Assembly (NCBI GenBank): GCA_020310875.1 | Contig: CM035417.1 | Span: 83,284,728 to 83,348,727 of the forward strand | From: Ceratopteris richardii | Lineage: Eukaryota; Streptophyta; Polypodiopsida; Polypodiales; Pteridaceae | Direction: 5' to 3' | Length of the DNA: 64,000 bases | Shown: one piece after another, positions 44,352 through 54,376 of the stretch | Layout of the letters: each line of letters opens with the position of its first letter | Position numbering within the stretch: the first letter of the stretch is position 1 | Position numbers and translations under genes: made by a program | The notes under the pieces: model-generated | Seen by the model: the letters and a program-made list of their open reading frames with translations, nothing else | Told to the model about the DNA's origin: nothing | Database searches by the model: none

Positions 44352-47300
44352 TCATTGCCGTGAGTATTGTTGCTCTAATGCACCTACATGTGCCAATTGC
44401 AACCATTTCGCGCACTCATCTTCTTCCACACAACAAGCTAGGATGCCTAGATTGGTATGCTTGTACATACTCCCTGCCATGATGTGGTACTTTTGAGCCT
44501 TTACTACCTCCCTATCTTTAGTGCTTATGACAGGGTGATTAGGCCCGTATGTCAATACTAGCACTAGTGGCTTAGCCCACTGAGGTACCACTTCCAAATT
44601 AAACAGGTAAGCATCAGGAAGGTCATCTGATACTCCTTGTGGGGCTTCTCCAGATGTGAGCCTAGAGAGATGGTCTGCTCTCAAGTGAGTCTTCCCTTTC
44701 GTCACCACAACTTCGAAGTCATACTCCATTAGCAAGAGGAACCATCTTACCAGTCTACCTGTATTGCATGGCTTGTTTACCAAGTACAACGCCTGGTGGT
44801 CAGTAAAAAATTTAAACTTACTTGCAAGCAAATAGTGTCTAAACTTCTTAACTGCATACACCATGCCTAAGCCTTCTCTCTCAGTAGTGGTATAGTTCCG
44901 TTCAGCAGCATTTAGTTGTCTACTAGCATAGGCAATGGGAAGATCCATATTACCTTCACCAGTAGGTTGTGCGAGTACACATCCAATAGCATAATTGGAT
45001 GCATCCACGTGAACATGGAAGGGTTTATTCCAATCTGGTGTGGTCAAGATTGGTGTTGAACACAATCTTCTTTTGAGTTCATTAAAGGAGTCCTCACACT
45101 CATCAGTCCACTCAAAGTTAGTCAAAAGTCCATACAGAGGCTTTGCAATGATGGCATACATGTGTATGAAACGCCGGTAATAACCGCAATGCCCCATGAA
45201 AGCTTGTACTTCCTTGACATTCTTTGGCCTAGGTAACTCTGCTATGGCTCTTACTTTCTCTTCATCAGTGGATATGCCATTCTTCGACACTATATGTCCT
45301 AGAATCTTGCCTTGCCTGACCATGAAAACACACTTTTCTGGGTTCAGGTAGACTTGATATTCTCTACATTTGTCAAAGATTTGCTTGAGTTCAAGAACAT
45401 GGGTTTGTCTAATGTTGGAATGAGCACAAAGATCATCAACATAGACCTCTAAGTTTTTCCTCAGGAATTCTTTAAATACATGACACATTAGCCTCTGAAA
45501 AGTGGTTGGCGCATTGGTGAGACCAAAGGGCATTACTCTAAAAGCAAATATGCCCCACTCTGTGGCAAAAGCCGTCTTATGCTGATCTTCTGGAGCAATG
45601 GCTACCTGATTGTAGCCCGAAAATCCATCAAGGAAGTTGTACACTTCCTTGCCTACTACTCTTTCTAGTAGATGCTCCGTGATGGGAAGTGGATAATTAT
45701 CTCGGATAGTGGCTGCATTAACCTTCTTCAAGTTAATGCACACACGTAGCTTTCCATTCTTCTTGGGCACCACTACAATGGGGGATACCCACTCAGTGTG
45801 CTCAATTTCATAGATAAATCCAGCTTCCACGAGTCTATCTATCTCCTCCTTGATCTTAGCAGCATAATTATCGTTATATGTATATGGCTTTTGCTTAGAG
45901 GGTTTAGCATCTGAGGTCATGGGAATAGTGTGTGAACATATGTCAAGGTCCACACCTTTCAAATCCTTGTAGCTCCAAGCGAATACATCTCTGTATTCTC
46001 TTAGCAAGGCTATCAATTCATACTCCTCCTCCTTGGTGAGGTTGTGTCCTATGTAAGTGCATCTTTCTTCTCCTTCTTCTATGGCTACCACTACTTTCTT
46101 GGTGGTTTCTTTGTTATCATAGGCCTCTCCCAATTGCGCCTCACGTTTAGGCATTCTCACCATGACTCTTCTATCGTCTATCTCATACTTTTTAAAGCGT
46201 TCAGGGACCTCAAACAAAGATTCTTCCTCCTCAGGTGTGACTTCTCTCTTCTTTCTTTTCTTACCTTCATTCTTGGTAGTCACTTGTGTGGTTAACCTCA
46301 CATCATTTATAAGTTCTCCATGTCTCTGAGGATAAGCTTCTACTTCGTAGAAGTATTCTTCATCTGATGCAAAAGGTGGGTCCATAATGATTGACTCAAG
46401 ATCGGAGTCACTTGCATCTTCAAATGCATCAGGGCTAGGTTCGCATTCTTCTAAAACTACATCTCCCATGATTGGCTCTATGGAGAAGACAGAAATGTCA
46501 TAGCCATCCTCATCACAGTGGGGTGTCCATTGCTCTTCATTGATGGCTACATCCATAGTTGCTAGAATTTCTGCCCAACCGTGAGGTTCAAATTCTTCGT
46601 CCGGAAATACTACAGGTGCATAGGCTGGGTCTTGAATTGATCTATGTGTTTCCTTCGCACCTACCTCTCTGGCTTTTTCCCTCTTCTCTTCTTCTACTGC
46701 TACTTTGCACATCCATAAGTGGGTATCTTCATGCATCCATGAGGATCCTGATCCTATGGAATGCACCGATTCCGTATCATCTTTGGCTCTATGGATGGGG
46801 TTCCATTGGATAGGAGGGACATCTCTATGAGAGTAGTCCTTGAGATTCACTTTGGTCATAACACCTAAGTGTTGCAGGTACAAGGAATTGGTTCCCCAAT
46901 CCTGTACCACTTGCAACTGTCGCATAAATGGTCTTCCCAAAATCATCTCATAGGCATGATTTTTGCTAAAGTCACATATGGCAAAGGTGTGCTCAAACTC
47001 AACACCACTTGTAGTGAGAATTATTCCTTCTAGCAGCCGTAAGGGTCTCTCTATGTGACCGTCAGCCATCTGCAATTTCATCCTCGTGGGCCTGAGTGCT
47101 GGCTTGCCCCAACGCTTCCATAGGGAAGTGGTGGCAATTGCAACTCCTGCACCTGAGTCTAGAATGGCCTTGGTGGTGTATCCTTGATGGGTGATAGGAA
47201 GATATGTGTTTCCCTCTTCGCCCTCACTCATGTCTCCTATCTTTTCCAAGGGTATTTTTGGCATTGTTCTCTGGGATCCTACCTGGGAACGAGGTTTTGC

Positions 47301-47667
47301 TATCTCTAGTACTTGTTTGGCTACATGTTTCCATAGCTCTGGCCTAACCTTGAGTAGTTCTTCTAAAGTGAGATTGCACTGCACCTTAGTGTTCTTCACT
47401 ACCTCTGTGTTCCTAGGTATGACTGAATCTTCATTTCTTACCATGACTGTGGGTGCTCTCATACAAGTGGACTTTGCTTCCCATGGGCCTGTGAAATGGG
47501 GTAGTTCCTGTAAAGAATTAGACTCGAAGTCTAATCTCTTTTGAGATTGGGCACTCTCCTGCTCTCCATAAATGGAAGGAAGGTCTTGTGGGAATTGATC
47601 GTGTGTGTCATCCACAAGTTCAATGGGAGGAGGAACTTCACTCTCTTTAGCCCATTTCTCTTCTTGA
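44352..47667 (-). pseudogene. G3 protease, reverse transcriptase and RNase H
   Basis: The main frame (47615-44352) is 1087 codons. The protease has AILDSGAGVAIATTSLWKRW near residue 153 and YEMILGRPF. An acidic linker of about 250 residues follows. RT shows EWVSPIVVVPKKNGKLRVC, YNFLDGFSGYNQVAIAPEDQ, MPFGLTNAPTTFQRLM and the palm motif YVDDL near residue 725. RNase H begins near HVDASNYAIG (about 867) and includes TTTEREGLGMVYAVKKFRHY and FFTDHQAL. The RT type is that of plant Tat/Athila-like gypsy elements. The frame ends CAA TGA ACC, at the same place as G2. Confidence 0.92.
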
Positions 47668-47672
47668 ATCTC

Positions 47673-49960
47673 TCACAAGAATTCTGGTGTGTATCGATTC
47701 ATAGAAGAAGAGGTGTCTGGTTCAGTGGAGTTAGGCACATAAGTTTCCTTGGGAGGAATGCTTATTCTATCACTTGCCTTCTCCTTAGCCTGGGAGTTGG
47801 CTCTTTTTCCAGACTTTGCAATTAACATCTCCAATTTGTCTAACAGACCATCAAAATGCAATGGTGTTCTAGTGGAGCTAGAGCAAGTGAAAAGGCGGCT
47901 GGTCTCAAACATGGCTTGAGCCAATTCCACCATCTTGGCACACAACTTAGTTCGTTCAAGCTCTAGGTCAGCTCTAGGGTAACATCTTTCATGATCCGTT
48001 ACATTTGGTCCTTCCTGGATCCTGGCCTGATAGGCTCTGGGCATCATATCTATGTCTTCGGGCATGGGATCTGCTAAAATTGATCCTACTTGGGGTGGTG
48101 GGTGGGTTATGTGTGGTGGATTAGATGGTTGAGGAATGGAGGGTGAAGGGGATGGTAGTGGTGGGGATGTGTGAGAGTGCGTTTGAGATGTGATTTCTAT
48201 GATTTTGGCTTTGGTTTCCCGTAGGCTCTCCTCAAGTTTGCTCATCTTTTTTGCCCATTGCCTTTTCATACGTTCACGGCTATCTCTCCAAGCTCTTGTC
48301 CTCTTCTTATTCTGACTCTCAGTCTCACTAACCTCCGCATTCTTTTCCTGGCCTAAGTCTTGGTTTTGTTGCAATGCTTGAGCTCTAGTGACCACTTGTA
48401 TTGGCGCAGTGGACGTGACGCTTCCTATAGAGTCTACTACTAATCCAATAACATTGATAGGAGTAATTTTTGGCATATTATTGGGATTCTTTGGGCAATC
48501 TCGCAAGAGATGCTCTTTTCCACAATCTATACAAAAGCCTTGGATTGCCACTAACTGGGGTTGTGTAGGTGGAGGTAAGGGGCAATCGCGAATGAGGTGA
48601 TCTCCCTGACATCTGTAGCATGGTCCTCTAGGGAATGGGGGTCTTACTTGCCTAGGTTGAGGTCTAGTGTTGGGATTTGTGTACATGAGATTTGCATATT
48701 CTGGCTCCCAACTAGGTTCACTTGGCTCTTCACTGTAGTAGGACTCACCATGTTCAGGAGATTGCATGTAGTAGGCCTGGGGGCTATCTATATGTGTAGA
48801 ATCAAAGCTATGGTCGCTCGGGTCACTTTCTGACAGCAATGGCATTACTGGCACTATGGCTCTATTCAGGTTCTCTTCTGTAGCTGCGTACTTTACAAGA
48901 ATCACATTAGCTGGGGTAGGGGGTTGTTGTGCTAACACAGGCTGAGGCTTTTGTTGGTTTTGGTATTGTGGGTGGTAGGTTTGTTGAGGTCTAGCATACT
49001 GCTGTGGTGGGTACTGGTTTTGGTACCTTCCCTGTTGAGGGTATGGTTGTGGGTACGTCTGCTTAACTGCTTGCTTATTATAGGGGCAATCTTGTGCAGT
49101 GTGATTGGTGTACCTCCGTTCTATGGTGTAGTATTGACTAATAGGATTCACTTGGGGTTGAGCCATGATGGGACATACGTTCGTCATATGGTCACCTCCG
49201 CAAGTGTAACATCTTTTCACAGGGGCAAATCTTGGAATCATCTTGCTAGAGACACCTAATTTCGGAGCTACCTTTTCTACTAGATCCTCAATTGATGTGG
49301 ATTGTGAGGAAATGAGGCTACTAGAACTATCTGAATCTTTATAGATTTTTGAGAGCTCTAATTCCTCCCCTAGGTTATCCTCAATGTCGATGCACATGTG
49401 TACACACTCTTCTATGGTCCTAGGGTATTTCAAGTACACATATGACCTCATTTTGGTACTTAACAATCCATCCAAGAATAAAGCCACTTGTTTGGCTGGT
49501 GTGGGTAACTCAAGCACAGGGCATCTCTCCAGATATTGCCTAAATCTTCTTCCTGCAAGTCTCACGGTCTCTTGAGGGGTCTGCTTGAAGCTATGTATCA
49601 ATGAGGAAGTATTACGCCTTATCCCACTCTTAGAGAATTTCGTGATGAAAGCCTCCAAGAGTTGGTCTATGCTCCTAAACTGTCTCTCATTCAATGGTTG
49701 AAACCATGTAAGGGCTGTGTTCCTAAGGGTTAGACCAAAGGCATTATACTGCGTGAATAGGTCCTCAACTTGTTCAGCTCTCAAGACTTGCCTAAACTCA
49801 GCCACATGATCATATGGGTCTCCTGTGCCATCGAAGTAGTTCTTCATGGACTTAACTAGCTGGGTAGGTCTCAAAGTCCTCGTGTGCTCTCTAGGTCTTG
49901 GTAGAGGGAATTCATCCCCATTCCTTTGGTTCCTTGGAGCTCTAAGTACCTCAGGTTCCC
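47673..49960 (-). CDS. G3 gag
   Basis: Open for 733 codons (49874-47673). It starts near the retrotransposon-gag core LVKSMKNYFDGTGDPYDH, HVAEFRQVLRAEQVEDLF and LTWFQPLNERQF. Three zinc knuckles follow, CYTCGGDHMTNVC, CYRCQGDHLIRDC and CIDCGKEHLLRDC, each with three rather than four residues between the second Cys and the His. A proline/serine-rich stretch and a helical C-terminal region complete it. The upstream N-terminal ORF is in another frame, so a shift lies at about 49880-49970. The product would form the particle and bind RNA. Confidence 0.85.
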
Positions 49961-49970
49961 CTCTATTTGT

Positions 49971-50882
49971 TTATGTTCTCGTTCTTTCTCTGCCCCCTAG
50001 GTTGGCAAAGCTTACCTCAGGTCTATCTCTACTTCTGTCTCTCTGAGCTCCATGAGCTTGGGATGTTCCAGCTCCTGTGTGACCAAAGGACACATTGGAC
50101 CTAGGTTGGGGGAAAATAAATTCACCTTTCCAAGTGTAAGCATGCCTATCATGTTCTGTAACCACAAAGATCCGTTCTGACGCATTGTCTAGGTAAGTCA
50201 CCTTGCCTGGGCTATCTAGGTCCTTGAACTCATATATCATGATTGTTCCTACTTCATTTGGCTGATCAGATTTATACCTCCAAAAGGCTTCATCAGTCTC
50301 TTGGTTCAGGAGCAGATCTATACTCTTATTGTCCTGGGGAACCCACTCGGGATTAAGGATTCTAGTAAGAACAGATTTTCCTTGAGGGGTCCTCGGCTCT
50401 CCTCCTATGTTCCCTTGCTCTAGGTCACCTATGTCCGTCTCAGGGATCACATTCCCGAATTCATATGTCCTGTCGGGGTGACTAGTGACTACATATATGG
50501 TTCCTTCTTTGTCAAAGTATGCTTCGTTTTCAAACTTGACTGCTGGGTGTTCCAGTCCAATGGATTGATCTGGGTTTTTGATTTGTACCACAGACCTTCC
50601 TAGGCCGTCCTCATAGATGCTAGCACCTAATCAGCTGGTCCTAAGGTATTCCAGCTGTGTCTTGTAGGGGCCTTCCACCCTATACAAATATGGCACACCT
50701 GAACTCCCCGTAGGTCTCTCCATACCTTGAGACATCTCTGATTCACTAGTCTCAGAGCTAGGGTAATGTGAAAGGTGGCTCAGCTTCTGGGCCCAAGTCC
50801 TAGCAGTGTGATTGACACTAGCCTCTGAAGACCTAAGACTTTGTCTATCTCTCCCTAGATGTCGTCCTGATCTAAGGTTCAT
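49971..50882 (-). pseudogene. G3 N-terminal domain upstream of gag
   Basis: It starts MNLRSGRHLGRDRQSLRSS at 50882 and is open to 49971, except for a TGA at about 50631 where G1 has CAA (Gln). Conserved parts are EGPYKTQLEYLRT, YEDGLGRSVVQIKN and KEGTIYVVTSHPDRTYE, and the end is basic (RDRSRDRPE). I recognise no family. Its position makes it either the first part of Gag or a separate small protein. Confidence 0.6.
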
Positions 50883-51373
50883 ATGCCCTTTGTACGTTGC
50901 TGATTTCTTTGGTACCAGTCACTTGTTCCTTTTAAGTTCCTTTGGATGTGTTTTCTTGTTTTTAATTAAGCGTCGTCAGGAGCAATTTAGTGTGTCGTAC
51001 TTGATGTTCTGCGTCCGCTTAGTTTAAGTTCTTTTCCTTGTGGTACAGCTAGTTCCTGCAACAAAGGCTCAAAAAACACACAAAAACAGATCGCATGCAA
51101 GCTCTCTCCCGCTCTCTCTCACAAATGAAATGAGGGAAATGAGGTGGGGAGTGGGATATGACCAAAAAACTAAAATTTTTGTGGAGATGGAGATGGAGGT
51201 GGGAGATGGTGGGGATGATGATGGTGATGATGGTGATGCAAAAATAAGAAAAAAAATGAAGAAAAATAAGGAAAAGAAAGGATATTACCTATAACTCCAA
51301 TGTCTCAACTCGACCTCTTACCATCACACGCTCGTCCTCAAAGCTCTCTCCCCGGCAACGGCGCCAAATTTGG
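50883..51373 (-). promoter_or_regulatory. G3 leader and primer binding site
   Basis: The primer site lies at 51366-51349: TGGCGCCGTTGCCGGGGA on the minus strand, seven bases inside the LTR. This is the classic plant gypsy site. The rest is untranslated leader with a GATGATGGT-rich stretch near 51200. Confidence 0.8.
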
Positions 51374-51985
51374 TGTCACTCCAGCACAATGGTGAGTACC
51401 AACATGAGGAGATCCACCTCATAATTGTCAATCCGTGGAGACGTGAGGACTAGTATGAGGACTATGAGCAAGTGAAGGCACAAGTGCGTCAGTGAGAAGC
51501 ACTCAAACATGCACACACATACACACACACGTGCACACAAGGCAAGAACAAGGAGAGGAACAATGGAGCTCTTTGCATTAGTCAAAAAGTCTCTTACATA
51601 AGCTCAATTCACAAACAATCTACCTCAAAATGAGCTCTCTAGCTCTTTTTATAGTTTTCTGACTAGCTTTGGCCTTGTCCAGAGCTAGTGTCCGGCCTAG
51701 TTAAAAATTAGGTTCTAGAGCCTATTTGAGGGCTCAAACGAAGTCTAAAAATTATGAAAATTGGTATGTAGCTAATTATAACACTCCTCAAGCTTGAGGA
51801 CTCCCCGGCTTGAACAAAATGGAGTCTATTTTACCAAAAATGGAATTTACAATGTGTGTGTAGTGATGAAAATAACTTGAATTGGAAATACTTTATGGAA
51901 AAAAATGATTAGGCCTTGTTGTCGTATTGTGCATGACTGCTCCGTTGTGCTAGTATGCTCTTCATCTGACTTGTATGTCAAGAGT
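51374..51985 (-). repeat. G3 5' LTR, outer end missing
   Basis: It starts TGTCACTCCAGCAC like the LTR at 8013 and matches it through the GAGCTCTCTAGCTC and TCAAACGAAGTC stretches. It is replaced by copia LTR sequence at about 51985, so the end with TGACA is lost. Confidence 0.8.
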
Positions 51986-52952
51986 CATGGTTAGAGAGAC
52001 CTATGTGAAGACCTCCAAGACCTGAGCTTTATGCCATATCAAGGTGTGATTCCAAGGCACACATATGTATAAGTAAGTCCATTGTATTGTACAAGCAATA
52101 CACTTTCATTTTCATGATCATTTGAGTTCATATTTCCATGTTCTTGTGAAGTGTACTACTCACTGCCATATCTCTCAGTTTTCTCAGTCAGATTGCAGAG
52201 ATGGTGTCTCTGAGCTTGGTGAATCATTTTCAGTAATTTAACTTGGTAAAGTTAGATCTATAAGCCTACTATATGCTCATCAATTTTCATTTCATTTGGG
52301 TATTGCAATCTTCAGTTATGTTCAGTTGAAGTCAACCTTGTCTGTCATTTTCACTTCTCTGTCAGGTACCCGACTTTTTTACTCATCTTGTCAAAGCTGT
52401 TTCTCAATGTGTACTTATCCAAATTCCATGATGTAATACTGGTTGGATTCAGCATAATGTCTAGTATAATCATACAAATTTTCATAATCATTGGATTCTT
52501 AAATCTGGAGTTATGTTCATATTTCTGCTCACTGGTTTCAAATTGTAGCAGCCCGTGAAAATCAGGATGATGTCATCAGTTGCTAAATATCATTCTCAGT
52601 GTGTAGTTTATTATTTTTGATGAGATTACTGTTGAAAGTTAGCTCTTTAAGCTAACTAGACTTCCCCAAGAGGAATTAAGCTAATTTCTGTTATGCTCAG
52701 AGAATTATGCAAAACATTGGACAGGTGTATGAACCAAGAATAGCAAGTTCTTCACCTCTGAGCTAACTCCAACTTATCTATTTTGATCTATCTCTTTGAG
52801 AGTGATCTTCCAAGGTACATAGGGTGTCTAATACATCCATTGGCAAGCTAAAAGGGCCCACCATATACTCTTGGAGTTCATTTGGCTAGTGTAGATCAAG
52901 GATTTTGCAACACCTCTTCATCTTCAAGCACATACCTATCCATCTCTTCACA
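51985..52952 (+). repeat. Copia D 5' LTR, truncated
   Basis: It begins at the equivalent of position 17503 in B, GGTTAGAGAGACCTATGTG, and ends TTCACA. About 310 bases are missing, including the TATA box. It is fused directly to the G3 LTR. Confidence 0.88.
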
Positions 52953-52953
52953 G

Positions 52954-52965
52954 TGGTATCAGAGC
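52954..52965 (+). other. Primer binding site of copia D
   Basis: TGGTATCAGAGC, identical to that of B and at the same distance from the LTR end. Confidence 0.95.
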
Positions 52966-52978
52966 AAGCTTGGACAAC

Positions 52979-54333
52979 ATGGGAGATGGATTTCCTTCAT
53001 CAATTGACAAATTGGACAGAGGTAACTACTTGGCTTGGTCATTAAGAATGGAAGCTTATCTCCAAGGTAGAATTTTATATGGTTATGTGGTTGGAGATGA
53101 AGTTATACCAAGTTTCAGGAACAAAAGTCAACCAACACAAGAAGAGCAAGAAAGATTGAACACATGGTGCTCCAAGGATGCACTTGCAAGGTCTTATCTC
53201 CTCAACTCTATCTCAGATTTTTTGTTGCCTCACATTAGAAGTTGTAAGACATCTCAAGAAGTGTGGGATGCACTTGAAGCCTTTTTCTCTTCAAGTACCA
53301 AAGCTAGGAAGCATCAACTATGGCTGGATTTCACAACTCTCAAGAAGGCTCCCAAACAAAATGTGACTGATTTTGTCACAAAGCTCAAGGACATAGCAGA
53401 TCAGTTGGGAAGCATTGGAGAGGTAATAGATGAAGAGCAAATTGTAAGGCAGGTCATCAATGGCTTGAAGGCAGATGACAAGTGGGAAGCATTCACCACA
53501 GCTATGGATTTGTACATGGACATGCATGTACCTGATTTCAATACACTCATTGGACAACTACTAACTCAAGAGGCAAAGCTTATCAAAAATGGAGAAAGCT
53601 CTAAAGGTAATCAATCTTCACCTTTATACACTGATAAAAGCAAGTCCAAAGATAACAAAGGAAAGGCAAAGAAAGTGGATGATGAAGCAGGTACATATCA
53701 AGCTAACTATGCAGGTAAAGGAAGACATGGCAGAGGTAGAGGAAGAGGAGGTAGACAAGGCAGGGGGAGATCCCAAGGCTCCAACCCATGTTCTATTTGT
53801 GGATTAACTAATCATACAACTGAAAATTGCTTTAGGAATTCCAAGAATCAAAAAGGCAGAGGATACAATAGAGGAAGTTATGGCTACTCAAGAGGAAGGT
53901 TCAACAATTATCATGGCAACTACAACAACTACAATCATTCAAACTATCAAGGAGGCTAAAAAGGAAGGGAAGACTTCAATAACTACACAGAGACTCAAAA
54001 AAAGAGGATTCATTATTAATCATGAACATGGCTATGCCACAAGGTAAATCTGATGAGCATGTTTTCTATATAGATTCAGGTTGTTCAAATCATGTGGCAG
54101 GAAATGTGGCACTCCTATCAGATTTAGAAGATCCAAGGAATAAGCATGAGGTAGAAACAGGAGATGACACAAAACATCCTGTGGAGAAAATAGGCAATGT
54201 CAAAGCACCTGATGGAAACATCAACCTACTCAGTAAGGTACTCTATGTCCCTACCATTACAAAGAATTTGATAAGTGTTGGGCAGATAGTAGAGAAAAGG
54301 TTGCAAGTCAGGTTCACAAAAGCAGGAGCATAG
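52979..54333 (+). pseudogene. Copia D gag and protease, broken
   Basis: Gag starts at the ATG at 52979 and matches B (LDRGNYLAWSLRME, knuckle CSICGLTNHTTENC). A TAA at 53957 (B has TAC, Tyr) stops it in the Asn/Tyr-rich tail. Small shifts follow near 53990. The protease frame at 54022-54333 has YIDSGCSNHVAGN and runs through LSDLEDPRNKHEVETGDD, the intact version of the site where T entered B. A 14-base deletion at about 54330 ends this frame. Confidence 0.9.
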
Positions 54334-54376
54334 TCAAGGATTCAAAAGAATTGCAAAAGGTGAAAAGACAGGTAGA

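Larger units (their letters stand above)
41600..51985 (-). mobile_element. Gypsy G3, near-complete, minus strand
   Basis: Right to left: 5' LTR (from 51374, its outer end cut by copia D), primer site, leader, N-terminal ORF, gag, protease-RT-RNase H, integrase, second protease-like domain and a degenerate tail. No 3' LTR is recognisable at the left end. The frames are nearly intact, broken by a few stops and one shift. This is the reference copy for reading G1 and G2. Confidence 0.88.

Noticed and set aside
51040..51294. Acidic 84-codon frame with GDDDGDDGD
   Set aside because: It lies in the untranslated leader of G3 on the opposite strand and is coded by a GATGATGGT simple repeat.
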